Positions 8,861 through 18,488 are shown, counted from the first letter of the stretch. The stretch: DNA of 64,000 bases from Clostridium chauvoei (GCF_002327185.1 NZ_CP018624.1:2490660-2554659); one strand, 5' to 3'. A program made the numbers and translations. Notes: generated from the sequence alone by a model not told the origin.

Positions 8861-8935
8861 AACCATCTTAACAGAATGGTCCCTAGAGTTTAATCGTCCC
8901 CAAATTTGATTATAACTCTAGGGTTTTCACTTTTT
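8861..8935 (-). terminator. Double hairpin after the second MetRS gene
   Basis: CCCTAGAGTT (8881-8890) pairs with AACTCTAGGG (8914-8923), and ACCAT/ATGGT around 8862-8880 forms a second stem, followed by TTTT on the minus strand. Together they probably end the MetRS-like transcript. Confidence 0.6.
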
Positions 8936-10562
8936 ATAGCTTTTTTTCTTTCAATCTCTTAACCTCATCTATTGCTATCTTTTTATCTATTCTTTCAAAT
9001 AGTATTTCTATTTCTTTTATATTTCCCTGCTTCTTTTCGATATAACTCCAAATAGGATCTTCTAAGTCTAAAAATCTTCTGATTTTTTTAGTTGTAAATG
9101 GAATAAAAGGCTCTAATAAATTTGAGATATTTACAATGATTTGAATACATACATAAATGGTTTCTTCACATTTTTTCCTATCTTTTTCTATTGATATCCA
9201 TGGCTTTTCATTATCAAAATATTTATTAGCTTTCTTTATAAAATTAAATATATCATTTAAGGCACTATTAAATTGGCCTTCTTCTATTTTATCCCCTACT
9301 TCAAAATACAAATTTAATATATCTTGTTGAAATTTTCTTGAAATTTCACCTTTAGGTATTCTTGAATTGAAGTTTCTTTTACAAAATAATAAAGTTCTAT
9401 TTACAAAATTCCCTAAGCTTCCAACTAAATCTGTATTCGATGTATTAATAAAGTCTCTCCATGTAAAATCAGTATCATTTTCTTCTGGTGAGTTTAATAA
9501 TAAATAGTATCTAACAGAATCAACATTATAATTTTTGACTATGTAATCTGACCATATAGCCCAATTCTTTACAGCTGAAAAGTTTTTCCCTTCTAATTTT
9601 AAATACTCACTTGATATTACTCTCAAATTAGGATTTTTTATACCTAGTCCTGAAAGTATAGCTGGGAAAATTATTGTATGGAATGGTATATTATCTTTAC
9701 CATGAACAAAATAAATTCTTGAATCTTCACCTTTCCAATACTCTAAAAAATCTTCTTTTTTATCTTCAAGACATTTCATACTAGCTGTTAAATATCCCAT
9801 AACCGCTTCAATCCATACGAATATCTTTTTATCTTCATAGCCATCTAAAGGAACATCTACTCCCCAATTAAAATCTCTAGTTACAGCTTTATCTCTAAGA
9901 CCTTCTTTTAAATATCTATTAACTATTTTTTCTGCATTATCTCTCCACCCATGTTGTCTTATAATTAGTCTTCTAACATCAATTTCAAACTTAGATAGTG
10001 CAAAAAATAGATGATTAGTATTTTTTACTACAGGCTCACTTTTGCATACCTTACATCGCTTATCTATTAAATCATCAACTTCTATTATTTCAGAACACTC
10101 TTCGCATTGTTCTCCTGAAGTTATTTCACCACAATGTGGACATTTTCCTTCTATATATCTATCTAATAAGAAATTATTACAAGTTTCACAATATATCTGT
10201 TCTACATTTTTTTCATAAATATATCCTTTATTGTACAACTCTAAAATAAACTCTTTTACCTTCTCTTCATGATATTCTGAGTGTGTTTTAGTAAAAATAT
10301 CAAAAGAGAATCCTAAGTTTTCAAAACAAGTCTTAAACTCTTGATGATATTTTTCTACCGTTTCAATTGGAGTTGTTCCTTCCTCTTTAGCTTTCATTGT
10401 TACAGGAGTTCCATGACAATCTGTTCCTGAAACAAATATAACATCATCCCCCATTAATCTATGATATCTAGCTATTACATCTCCTGGAAGCCATACAGCT
10501 ATTCTTCCTAAATGTAATGGTCCATTTGCATATGGCCATGCATTGCCTACAATAATATTCAA
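8934..10562 (-). CDS. Second methionyl-tRNA synthetase, divergent two-zinc-knuckle form
   Basis: The 542-residue class I synthetase has PYANGPLHLG at the HIGH site, and four CxxC pairs (starting CETC, CPHC, CEEC, CKVC) forming the double zinc knuckle of the E. coli/archaeal-like MetRS group. At the KMSKS position it reads LEGKNFSAVKNWAIW, so the motif is degenerate. The anticodon-binding helical domain follows, but there is no C-terminal Trbp111-like domain. The TTG start is supported by a GGGGGG tract seven bases upstream. No T-box precedes it, unlike the standard metG just upstream. Second MetRS copies of this general type are known in Firmicutes and can give resistance to MetRS inhibitors; that role here is inference. 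Confidence 0.85.
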   Translation of the reverse strand: MNIIVGNAWPYANGPLHLGRIAVWLPGDVIARYHRLMGDDVIFVSGTDCHGTPVTMKAKEEGTTPIETVEKYHQEFKTCFENLGFSFDIFTKTHSEYHEEKVKEFILELYNKGYIYEKNVEQIYCETCNNFLLDRYIEGKCPHCGEITSGEQCEECSEIIEVDDLIDKRCKVCKSEPVVKNTNHLFFALSKFEIDVRRLIIRQHGWRDNAEKIVNRYLKEGLRDKAVTRDFNWGVDVPLDGYEDKKIFVWIEAVMGYLTASMKCLEDKKEDFLEYWKGEDSRIYFVHGKDNIPFHTIIFPAILSGLGIKNPNLRVISSEYLKLEGKNFSAVKNWAIWSDYIVKNYNVDSVRYYLLLNSPEENDTDFTWRDFINTSNTDLVGSLGNFVNRTLLFCKRNFNSRIPKGEISRKFQQDILNLYFEVGDKIEEGQFNSALNDIFNFIKKANKYFDNEKPWISIEKDRKKCEETIYVCIQIIVNISNLLEPFIPFTTKKIRRFLDLEDPIWSYIEKKQGNIKEIEILFERIDKKIAIDEVKRLKEKKL

Positions 10563-10610
10563 AAAAAATCCCCCCTTTTAGATTTAAGCTTTTAAAATTT
10601 TAATTTATAT

Positions 10611-10640
10611 AAAGAAATTCAGCATCAGCTGAATTTCTTT
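10611..10640 (-). terminator. Terminator of metG
   Basis: AAAGAAATTCAGC and GCTGAATTTCTTT form a 13-bp stem with an ATCA loop between metG and the second MetRS gene. Confidence 0.8.
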
Positions 10641-10655
10641 ATCTTTTATATTTTA

Positions 10656-12599
10656 TTATCTAACTTGGCTTCCTGTTGGAAGTTCACCTGGATTTACTAC
10701 TGTTAATAAACTATCATCATCTGTAGATGCAGCTAATATCATTCCTTGTGATAATTCCCCTCTTAATGTAACAGGTTTTAAGTTTGCTACTAATACAACA
10801 TACTTACCAACTAAATCTTCTGGTTTGTAATATTGAGCTATTCCTGAAACTACCTGTCTTTCTTCACCATTTATATCTACTTTTAATTTAAGTAATTTCT
10901 TCGCTTTCTTTATTGGTTCACAAGCTATTACTTTCACTACTCTTAAATCTATTTTTTCGAAATCTTCTATTGTTATTTCTTCTTTTATAGGAATGATTTC
11001 TTTCTTTTCATTTTTCTTATTTTCTGCTAATTGAGCTTCTCTTAAAGCTTCTAATTCAGCAAGTTTTTTATCTACATCTATTCTTGGGAAAAGACTTTCT
11101 CCTTTTTTAACTTCTGTTCCTACTACTGTTCCATCAAAGCTACTTAATGAATCCCATTCTATACACTTAGTATTTAATTGCTCATTCATCTTTATACTTG
11201 TTTCTGGTAAGAATGCAGATAAAAGTACTGATGAGAATCTTAAACTTTCAGCTAGGTTATATAATACTGTTCCTAGTCTTTCTTGCTTTTCTTCATCTTT
11301 AGCTAATATCCATGGTGTTGTTTCATCTATATACTTATTTGCTCTTCTTATTAATGTAAAGATTTGTTCTAATGCTTCTGGAATTCTTAATTCTTCTATA
11401 GCTTTATCTACTTTTTTAGGTGTTTCTAAAGCTAATCCTATTAACTCATCATCTATAGCTTCCTTAGCTGTTGGAGCTGGTATAACACCTCCAAAGTATT
11501 TTTCTACCATAGCAACTGTTCTTGAAAGTAAATTTCCTAAATCATTACAAAGATCTGAGTTTATTTTCTTTATAAATATTTCATTATTAAATAATCCATC
11601 TGAACCAAATGGTATTTCTCTTAATAAGTAATATCTTACTGCATCAACACCAAAGTTCTCTACTAATGTTACTGGATCTACAACATTCCCCTTTGATTTT
11701 GACATTTTTCCACCATCTACAAGTAACCAACCATGACCGAATACTTGCTTTGGTAATGGTAAATCTAAAGCCATTAACATTATTGGCCAATAAATAGTAT
11801 GGAATCTTAATATATCCTTACCTATTAAATGTACATCTGCTGGCCAGAATTTTTCGTATAATTCTTTATTGTCACTTCCATAACCTAAAGCTGTTATATA
11901 GTTTGAAAGTGCATCTATCCAAACATAAACTACGTGTCCTTCATCAAACGTTACTGGAACTCCCCAGTTAAAACTAGTTCTTGATACACAAAGATCTTGA
12001 AGTCCTGGTTTTAAGAAATTATTAACCATTTCATTTTTTCTTGATTCTGGTTGTATAAAATCTGGATGAGCTTCTATATATTCTATTAATTTATCTGCAT
12101 ACTTACTCATTTTAAAGAAATAAGCTTCTTCTTTTGATGTTTCAACTGGTCTACCACAATCAGGGCAATTTCCATTAACTAATTGTGTTTCTGTCCAAAA
12201 TGACTCACAAGGTGTACAATATAAACCTTCGTATGATGATTTATATATATCCCCATTATCATATAATTTTTTGAATATATCTTGAACAGCCTTTATATGA
12301 TAATCATCTGTTGTTCTTATAAATTTATCATAGCTTATATTCATCATCTTCCAAAGGTCTTTAATTCCAGCAACAATTTCATTTGTATGCTCTATTGGAG
12401 CAATTCCCTTTTCTTCAGCTATTCTTTGTATTTTTTGTCCATGCTCATCTGTTCCTGTTAAGAACATTACATCATATCCTGTTAATCTTTTATATCTAGC
12501 TAAAGCATCTGCTGCTACAGTAGTATAAGTATTACCTATATGAAGTTTTGTTGATGGATAATAAATTGGTGTAGTTATATAATATGGTTTTTTACACAT
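10656..12599 (-). CDS. metG: Methionyl-tRNA synthetase (standard bacterial form)
   Basis: The 647-residue enzyme shows PIYYPSTKLHIGN (HIGH), a single zinc knuckle (CTPC and CPDC), KMSKSKGNV, and a C-terminal EMAP/Trbp111 tRNA-binding domain (about residues 545-647, with KIDLRVVKV and VANLKPVTLRG). It charges tRNA-Met and initiator tRNA in the cytoplasm. AAGGAGG precedes the ATG. Its leader is a methionine T-box, so transcription should rise when tRNA-Met is uncharged. The gene order with tatD, the yabE-like gene, rnmV and ksgA is the common Firmicute one, apart from the inserted second MetRS gene. Confidence 0.97.
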   Translation of the reverse strand: MCKKPYYITTPIYYPSTKLHIGNTYTTVAADALARYKRLTGYDVMFLTGTDEHGQKIQRIAEEKGIAPIEHTNEIVAGIKDLWKMMNISYDKFIRTTDDYHIKAVQDIFKKLYDNGDIYKSSYEGLYCTPCESFWTETQLVNGNCPDCGRPVETSKEEAYFFKMSKYADKLIEYIEAHPDFIQPESRKNEMVNNFLKPGLQDLCVSRTSFNWGVPVTFDEGHVVYVWIDALSNYITALGYGSDNKELYEKFWPADVHLIGKDILRFHTIYWPIMLMALDLPLPKQVFGHGWLLVDGGKMSKSKGNVVDPVTLVENFGVDAVRYYLLREIPFGSDGLFNNEIFIKKINSDLCNDLGNLLSRTVAMVEKYFGGVIPAPTAKEAIDDELIGLALETPKKVDKAIEELRIPEALEQIFTLIRRANKYIDETTPWILAKDEEKQERLGTVLYNLAESLRFSSVLLSAFLPETSIKMNEQLNTKCIEWDSLSSFDGTVVGTEVKKGESLFPRIDVDKKLAELEALREAQLAENKKNEKKEIIPIKEEITIEDFEKIDLRVVKVIACEPIKKAKKLLKLKVDINGEERQVVSGIAQYYKPEDLVGKYVVLVANLKPVTLRGELSQGMILAASTDDDSLLTVVNPGELPTGSQVR

Positions 12600-12663
12600 A
12601 TTTCTTCCTCCTTTAATAGTTAACTAATAAAATTCCTTCATTATAATAGATTTAAATTTTATA

Positions 12664-12940
12664 ATAAAAAAAGCCTCTATATAGGTATAAACCCTATATA
12701 GAGACGTAATATACGCGTTACCACTCTACTTTGTATTTATTTCACAATAAATACCTTATTAGGTGACTATCATCACCTTGCAATATAACGGTTGCTACCG
12801 TATCTCTCTAACAAAATTAGCTCAAAAGATATGCTCTAAGACCATCTTCACAAAGCTTATTGCCGCTAGTTTTCAGCTACCCTAGCTCTCTTTGGACTTT
12901 CCCCTCTGCTACTCTTCTTTTCATTGCATTTATCATTTTA
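12664..12940 (-). promoter_or_regulatory. T-box leader, methionine-specific
   Basis: On the minus strand the T-box sequence AGAGTGGTAACGCG lies at 12714-12727 and is followed by a strong terminator (12664-12704). The stem I region has the typical AGAGAG...GGGTAGCTGAAAACTAGCGG arrangement, and an ATG specifier is read at 12843-12845. It controls metG by tRNA-dependent antitermination. Confidence 0.93.
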
Positions 12941-12945
12941 ATAAT

Positions 12946-12974
12946 ATGATATTCTATAATCAAATTACTGTCAA
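12946..12974 (-). promoter_or_regulatory. metG leader promoter
   Basis: TTGACA at 12969-12974 and TATCAT at 12946-12951 are spaced by 17 bases on the minus strand. Confidence 0.7.
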
Positions 12975-12998
12975 TTATTTTTAAAATTTCCACTAGAA

Positions 12999-13145
12999 TC
13001 AATATTCCCATGTATATTTATTTTTCCCTGAAAATTTACTTCTATACCCTAATTTTGCTTTTTTAAACTCTGTAGACTTACTCTCACATATGGCTCCTAC
13101 TAATTGGTAAACTTCTACCAATATTAAAGTACCCCAAAAACTCAT
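12999..13145 (-). CDS. Small 48-residue protein, unknown
   Basis: A short frame with ATG at 13145 has a well-placed GGAGAG upstream. It encodes a peptide with a hydrophobic N-terminal half (MSFWGTLILVEVYQLVGAIC) and a basic, aromatic C-terminal half ending in YTWEY. It is probably membrane-associated. I do not recognise it. It ends about 25 bases before the -35 box of the metG leader promoter, on the same strand. Support comes from the ribosome binding site and sensible codon use only. Confidence 0.55.
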   Translation of the reverse strand: MSFWGTLILVEVYQLVGAICESKSTEFKKAKLGYRSKFSGKNKYTWEY

Positions 13146-13316
13146 TTTATTCTCTCCTTATAAATTACTTATATTTAGATTTTATCATATACTAAAACAA
13201 TTTCATCTTCTATTAGTCAAAAAATGCTTAAATTTTTATTGTGTACAAATTTACATCTCCGTTGTATGATATAATAATGTATAAATATAGACCCTTTTGA
13301 ATAGGAGTGGATAGTT

Positions 13317-13829
13317 ATGAAAAGTTTAGAATTACCACGAATTGGATCTAGAAATATAAAAACCGCTATATCAGTATGCATTTGCTTAATTCTTTTTAAA
13401 GCAGATCCTTTTTATTCAGCAATAGCATCTGTTATATGTATGCAAGGAACAGTTGAAAATTCGGTAAAGTCGGGGATAAATAGATTAGTAGGTACATTAT
13501 TAGGTGGTTTTACTGGAGTAGTTTGCTTATCTTTAGCAAGGCATTTTCATCTTGAAAAAATAATTCCTTTTATTACTGCACTAGGTATTGTATTTGTAAT
13601 ATATACTTGTAACCTAGTAAAAAAACCTGGTTCTTGTAGTATATCTTGTATAGTTCTTATAGCTATAATGATAGCTCCTGTAACAAGCAATCCTTTATTT
13701 TATGCAACTAGGAGAACTATAGAAACTGCTTTAGGTATAATTGTAGCAATTCTAGTTAATAAATATATTAATCCTCCTGAAATAAAAGTTGAGGATTGCA
13801 AAAAAATTGAAAACAATGACTCTGAGTAG
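13317..13829 (+). CDS. FUSC/aromatic acid exporter-like membrane protein 1
   Basis: The 170-residue protein has about four hydrophobic segments and the pattern seen in ArAE_1/YgaE-like proteins: an amphipathic start (LPRIGSRNIKTAISV), a conserved CNLVKKPGS turn near residue 103, and a final TRRTIETALGIIVAILVNKYI. Family members are thought to be half-size relatives of fusaric-acid or aromatic acid exporters; the substrate is unknown. AGGAG lies before the ATG. It is followed 43 bases later by a paralogue, so the two may form a heteromer. Confidence 0.8.
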   Translation: MKSLELPRIGSRNIKTAISVCICLILFKADPFYSAIASVICMQGTVENSVKSGINRLVGTLLGGFTGVVCLSLARHFHLEKIIPFITALGIVFVIYTCNLVKKPGSCSISCIVLIAIMIAPVTSNPLFYATRRTIETALGIIVAILVNKYINPPEIKVEDCKKIENNDSE

Positions 13830-13872
13830 TTTTAATTATAGATAAGCTTATTATATTAGGAGGCACTATTTA

Positions 13873-14418
13873 ATGCAATTTACTCTACCTAAAGTCGGAC
13901 TTAGAACTATAAAATCTGCACTATCAGTCTTTTTATGTTTAGCCCTATTACCAAATGAGCCATTCTTTGCTTGTTTAACAGCGATAATTTGTTTACAAGA
14001 TACTGTCTCAAGCTCAATTAAAATGGGAATCAACAGAGCATTAGGAACGATTATGGGGGCAACTATCGGTCTTGGATTTATGCTCATATGCAGATTTATA
14101 GCTTTTAATATTTCATCAGGCTTTATATCTAAATTTCTAATTTATTTATCCATTGCAATAGGTATAATAGTAGTTATAACATCATGTAACTTGGTAAAGA
14201 AACCAGGTGCAGTCAACGTAGCATGTATAGCATTTTTAGGAGTTACTACTATTCATGCTTTTGCAAGCCCACTATTATATGCAGTTAATAGAACTTTTGA
14301 AACTTTATGTGGTGTTGTTATAGCAATATTAGTAAATAAATATATAACTCCACCTAAAGAAAAGCATGAAAAACATGAACATTCTAAAGAACATATTAAA
14401 AGTAAAAAAATTGCTTAA
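13873..14418 (+). CDS. FUSC/aromatic acid exporter-like membrane protein 2
   Basis: This 181-residue paralogue of the preceding gene shares LPKVGLRTIKSALSV, the CNLVKKPGA turn and NRTFETLCGVVIAILVNKYI. It adds a short His/Lys-rich cytoplasmic tail (about residues 160-181, KHEKHEHSKEH) that could bind metal. AGGAGG precedes the ATG at 13873. The pair is clearly a tandem duplication that has diverged well, which suggests distinct subunits rather than a recent copy. The substrate is unknown. Confidence 0.8.
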   Translation: MQFTLPKVGLRTIKSALSVFLCLALLPNEPFFACLTAIICLQDTVSSSIKMGINRALGTIMGATIGLGFMLICRFIAFNISSGFISKFLIYLSIAIGIIVVITSCNLVKKPGAVNVACIAFLGVTTIHAFASPLLYAVNRTFETLCGVVIAILVNKYITPPKEKHEKHEHSKEHIKSKKIA

Positions 14419-14419
14419 T

Positions 14420-14450
14420 AAAAAGAGATAGAAATTTTCTATCTCTTTTT
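14420..14450. terminator. Bidirectional terminator
   Basis: AAAAGAGATAGAAA and TTTCTATCTCTTTT pair perfectly, with T runs on both sides, between the convergent FUSC and aminopeptidase genes. Confidence 0.9.
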
Positions 14451-14452
14451 AT

Positions 14453-16218
14453 CTATATACTTCTTGTTTCATGTTCTAAGAATGACTTTTCGCTTTCGTT
14501 TAAATAAGGGCTTAGCTTTTTAAATACAATATTATGATATTCATTTAACCAGTCTTTTTCTTGTTTTGTTAATAAACTTACCTCTACCCCATCTAAATCT
14601 ATAGGACAATATGATATTGTCTTAAAGCTATAAAATTCTCCTGAGTCTTCACTTATCATATCTTTAACTACTAATAGAGTATTTTCTGTTCTAATTCCAT
14701 GTTTTCCTTCTTTATAAATCCCTGGTTCATTTGTTATTATCATACCTGGTTCTAAAACAGTCGTGTTTCCCTCCTGTCTAAATCCTTGTGGTCCTTCATG
14801 AACATTTAAGAAAAATCCTACTCCATGACCTGTTCCACATTTATAGTCAATTCCATAGTCCCATAAAGGTCTTCTTGCTAAAATATCTAAGTTTATTCCA
14901 GTTGTTCCTTTTAGAAATTTTGCAGTTAATAGGTTTATATGCCCTTTAAGTACCAAAGTAAAATCTCTTTTTTCCTCTTCTGTTAAACTTCCTAATACAA
15001 AAGTTCTTGTTATATCAGTAGTTCCATCAAGATATTGTCCACCTGAATCTACAAGAAACATTCCTTCTGGCTTTAACTCATACTTACTCTTTTCATTTGC
15101 TGAATAATGCATCATGGCTGCATGATCCTTATATCCTGCTATAGTTCCAAAACTTTCACCTTTAAAGTTATCACCTTTTGATCTAAACTCTCTTAATTTT
15201 TCACTTGCTGAAATTTCCGTAACTACTTCTTTACCTACAGTTTCCTTTAACCATTTTATAAATTTAACCATAGCTACGCCATCTCTTACTTGACATATTT
15301 CTAAATTTTCTATTTCAACTTCATTTTTTATAGCTTTTAATTTTGTTGTTATATTTAAGCTTTCTATTATATTTACATCTTTGTTTATATTAGAATATAT
15401 CTTTGCATTAACTTTAGTTGGATCTATTAGTGTATTTTCTCTTATATTCTGTACATCTTCGTATATAAAGTCATAATCTAATATTTCTACTCCTTGTTTT
15501 TTCAACTCATCTATTACTTTATCTTCTACTTTATTAATATCTATATAAAGCTTTGCTGTATTCATTGTAATTAATGCATATGAAAGAAATACAGGGTTAA
15601 ACTTTATATCATTTCCTCTTATATTGAATAGCCAAGCTATATCATCTAAGGATGAAATTATATAATTTTCTACGTTTAACTTTTTCATATTTTCTCTTAC
15701 TTCTTTAAGCTTATCACTTGCACTTTTTCCTGCAAATTTAATATCATGTAAGAATATCTTTTCACTAGGTAAAGCTGGTCTATCAACCCAAATAATTTCT
15801 AATAAATCATCTTCCATTTTTATTTCAAATCCATTTTTTTAGCTATAGAAAGTAAATCTTTATATTGATTTACTGAATAACATCTTCCATCAAATCCTAA
15901 TATTTCTCCAGCTTTAACATTTTCAGATATCCACTCTTCAATAGTAGGATATCCTGGTGTTCTCATTTTCATTAACTTAATTCCACTATCGTCTAGTTCC
16001 TTAGCTGCTTGTATAAAATATCTTCCATCAGTCCACAAGTTTGCATTATCTAATGATATTACAACAGTTCCTGCTGAACCTGTAAATCCTGAAACATATG
16101 CTCTTCCCTTATAATATTCTGATACATATTCACTTTGATGTGGATCACTACTTGGAATTATATAGTGGTCAATTTTTTTATTTTTCATTATTTCTCTTAA
16201 ACTACTAATATTACTCAT
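14453..16218 (-). pseudogene. Aminopeptidase P (M24B), long form, frameshifted
   Basis: A 132-residue frame (15820-16218) and a 454-residue frame (14453-15817) are consecutive parts of one protein of about 590 residues. The first holds the creatinase-like N domain (DPHQSEYVSEYY, FTGSAGT, WTDGRY). The second holds the rest, with the metal-binding M24 residues in LVDSGGQY, GTTDITRT, CGTGHGVGFFLNVHEGP, TNEPGIY and RTENTLL. The break lies at a run of seven A (plus T at 15834-15840): with eight A the reading becomes KKNGFEIKMEDDLLEIIWVDRPALP, exactly what the family has. The enzyme removes N-terminal residues before proline. A sequencing error is likely; if real, the gene is inactivated. Confidence 0.88.
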
Positions 16219-16300
16219 TTACTTTTCTCCCTTCTATTTACACCTATATAAATTATACAACATATTCCAATTATTCAACTGTTTTTATTTTAATTTTATA

Positions 16301-16335
16301 AAAAAAGAACTAGAAATCTAGTCTAGTTCTTCTTA
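16301..16335 (-). terminator. Terminator of the NhaC-family transporter gene
   Basis: AAGAACTAGA pairs with TCTAGTTCTT and a T run follows on the minus strand. Confidence 0.85.
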
Positions 16336-16352
16336 AAATTCTATTTTTAATT

Positions 16353-18092
16353 TTATTCTTGTACTGCACTATCTGGCTTCTTACCTAATATTTGAACTCC
16401 AATATAAATCGCAAGTAAAGATATTGGTAATACTATATACCATGCTAAACCAAATCCTGCTGGTATATATCCAAACACTATAGTAATTACTGCAACAAAT
16501 AAGGCATATGGCATTTGAGTTTTAACATGAGCTATATGATTACAACCTGATCCCATAGAAGATAAAATTGTTGTATCTGATATTGGCGAGCAATGATCTC
16601 CAAATATCGCTCCTGTTAATACAGCACTTGTACTTACTATTACATATCCCATATCTGGGTTTATGGAAAATGCTAGCGGAATAGCTAATGGCATTAATAT
16701 TCCCATTGTTCCATATGCTGTTCCTGTAGCAAAGGATATTACCGCTCCAAGTATAAATATTAAACTTGGTAATAAGAAATATGGTAATGAACCTGATAAT
16801 AATGATACTAAGTATTTTGCTGTACCTAACTCTTTAATTACTGAACTTAATGACCATGCAAGTATTAATATTACACCTGTTATAATTAATGGCTTCATTC
16901 CATCTACCCAAGTGTCTATAGCTTCTGATAAAGTAAATATCTTCTTTGCAACACCCATAATTATAGTAACTATACTTGCAATTAATGCTGATTGGAATAA
17001 TGCAACAGATGCATCTGCATTACTAAAAGCTTGTTGTATAGCTGTAAATGAAAGTGGTGAATTGCTCATTAATTGTTGAAGTGCTACATCTTCACCACCC
17101 ACTATTGATGAATATCCACTAAAGTAGAAGCAAATTAATGCTGTAACCACTAGAGTACCTATTGGTATTATCGCATTCCAAACACTTAATTTTATACCTT
17201 CTTTAGGTTGTAATTCCGAATCCTCAATTTCTCTATTGTTATCTGCTGCTACTTCCTTTTTTACTAAATGTAAATCTCTTCTTCTAGCTTCTATTTCTGC
17301 TTTGTACATTGGTCCAAAATCTTTTAATAATATTGAAGTAACAAATACAAAGAATATTATTAATATGTTGTAGAATCTATACGGAATAGTTTGGAAAAAC
17401 ACTCCAAAAGCATCTACTTGTTGACCAATACCATTTGTGAAAGCATCATTTATTAAACCAACTTCAAGTCCTATCCATGTAGATATAATTGCAAGCCCTG
17501 CTATTGGTGCTGCTGTAGCATCTATAATGAATGCTAATCTTTCTCTTGATATTTTCATTTTATCTGCTACTGGCTTCATTATAGGTCCAACTATTAATGA
17601 GTTTGCGTAATCATCAAAAAATACTACAAGTCCTAATAATAACGTTACTAATTGAGTACTTTTAGCTGTTTTTGCCTTTCTTGCTAACGCTTCTGCTACA
17701 GCTTTAGCTCCTCCCATTTTAGCTACTAGATGAATAACTCCTCCTATAACTAAAACTTGAAGTATAATCCCTGCATTCCAAGGATCTGCTAATGAATTTA
17801 AAGCTCTTGATACAAAATCTAAAAATGATTGTATTAGTGCACCAAAAAATGAATGATCTATAAGTTTAATAAGAAAACTTCCTGATAAAATACCTATAAA
17901 TAGTGATATTACTACGTTCTTTGTTAAGAAAGCTAATATTATAGCTACTAATGGTGGTATCAATGTTAAAATACCATAATGACTTGCATTAGTTGTTGCT
18001 GCATCAACTTCTGATGCAAAAACTACAGATGTTGATAATACTAACATCAATATAGTCATAAATAAAATTCTAAAATTTCTGTTGTTTTTCAT
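16353..18092 (-). CDS. NhaC-family transporter, predicted lysine importer (LysW type)
   Basis: The 579-residue protein starts with a cleavable-looking signal (ending VVFASEVDAA) and then has about 11-12 membrane segments typical of the NhaC Na+/H+ antiporter superfamily, including VVFFDDYANSLIVGPIMKP and IFGDHCSPISDTTILSSMGSGCNHIAHV. The leader contains a lysine riboswitch. Comparative genomics has linked L-box-controlled NhaC-family members (LysW) to lysine uptake, so lysine rather than sodium/proton exchange is the likely cargo. The coupling ion is unknown. It is flanked by two M24 aminopeptidases, but has its own promoter and terminator. Confidence 0.85.
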   Translation of the reverse strand: MKNNRNFRILFMTILMLVLSTSVVFASEVDAATTNASHYGILTLIPPLVAIILAFLTKNVVISLFIGILSGSFLIKLIDHSFFGALIQSFLDFVSRALNSLADPWNAGIILQVLVIGGVIHLVAKMGGAKAVAEALARKAKTAKSTQLVTLLLGLVVFFDDYANSLIVGPIMKPVADKMKISRERLAFIIDATAAPIAGLAIISTWIGLEVGLINDAFTNGIGQQVDAFGVFFQTIPYRFYNILIIFFVFVTSILLKDFGPMYKAEIEARRRDLHLVKKEVAADNNREIEDSELQPKEGIKLSVWNAIIPIGTLVVTALICFYFSGYSSIVGGEDVALQQLMSNSPLSFTAIQQAFSNADASVALFQSALIASIVTIIMGVAKKIFTLSEAIDTWVDGMKPLIITGVILILAWSLSSVIKELGTAKYLVSLLSGSLPYFLLPSLIFILGAVISFATGTAYGTMGILMPLAIPLAFSINPDMGYVIVSTSAVLTGAIFGDHCSPISDTTILSSMGSGCNHIAHVKTQMPYALFVAVITIVFGYIPAGFGLAWYIVLPISLLAIYIGVQILGKKPDSAVQE

Positions 18093-18189
18093 GATTAGAA
18101 TCCCCCTTTTAATATCTTTTGTGAATACTTAAAGGGCAGCTTTAATGCTTAGTACTGAATATTAATTCTTATTTTACCTACTATGCTAC

Positions 18190-18445
18190 AAAAAAAGAGC
18201 CTTGAGTTTTCACTCAAGGCTCTAATATACTTCTTAAAATAATATATTAAAAAAATCCTTAAATGATAGCTCTCCACAAATACAATTTGTGACAGTGTTG
18301 CATATATTTTATACAACCCCAGATATATAACCTTAAAGCATCAGTTATATACTTCGGCGACATTTCCTTTTCCATTGAATCATTGTGCTTACCTCATCAA
18401 TGGTACTCTTAAATATCGCGCCTCTACCCTTGCCGTTATTCACTT
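18190..18445 (-). promoter_or_regulatory. Lysine riboswitch (L box)
   Basis: On the minus strand the conserved elements appear in order: AGAGGCGCGATA (about 18414-18425), GTCGCCGAAGTATAT (18347-18361), CTGGGG and the closing CAACACTGTCAC (about 18289-18300). A strong terminator, GAGCCTTGAG/CTCAAGGCTC with a T run, occupies 18190-18223. Lysine binding should favour the terminator and shut off the transporter. Confidence 0.95.
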
Positions 18446-18459
18446 TTTAATTTAATTAG

Positions 18460-18488
18460 ATTATACAAGCATCTTTTAACTATTGCAA
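18460..18488 (-). promoter_or_regulatory. Promoter of the lysine riboswitch transcript
   Basis: TTGCAA (18483-18488) and TATAAT (18460-18465) on the minus strand have a 17-base spacer. The start would be about 18453, leaving a leader of about 360 bases. Confidence 0.75.

Noticed and set aside
10563-10655. T-box for the second MetRS gene
   Set aside because: Only the metG terminator and a purine-rich ribosome binding site are present; the gap is too short and lacks the T-box motif.
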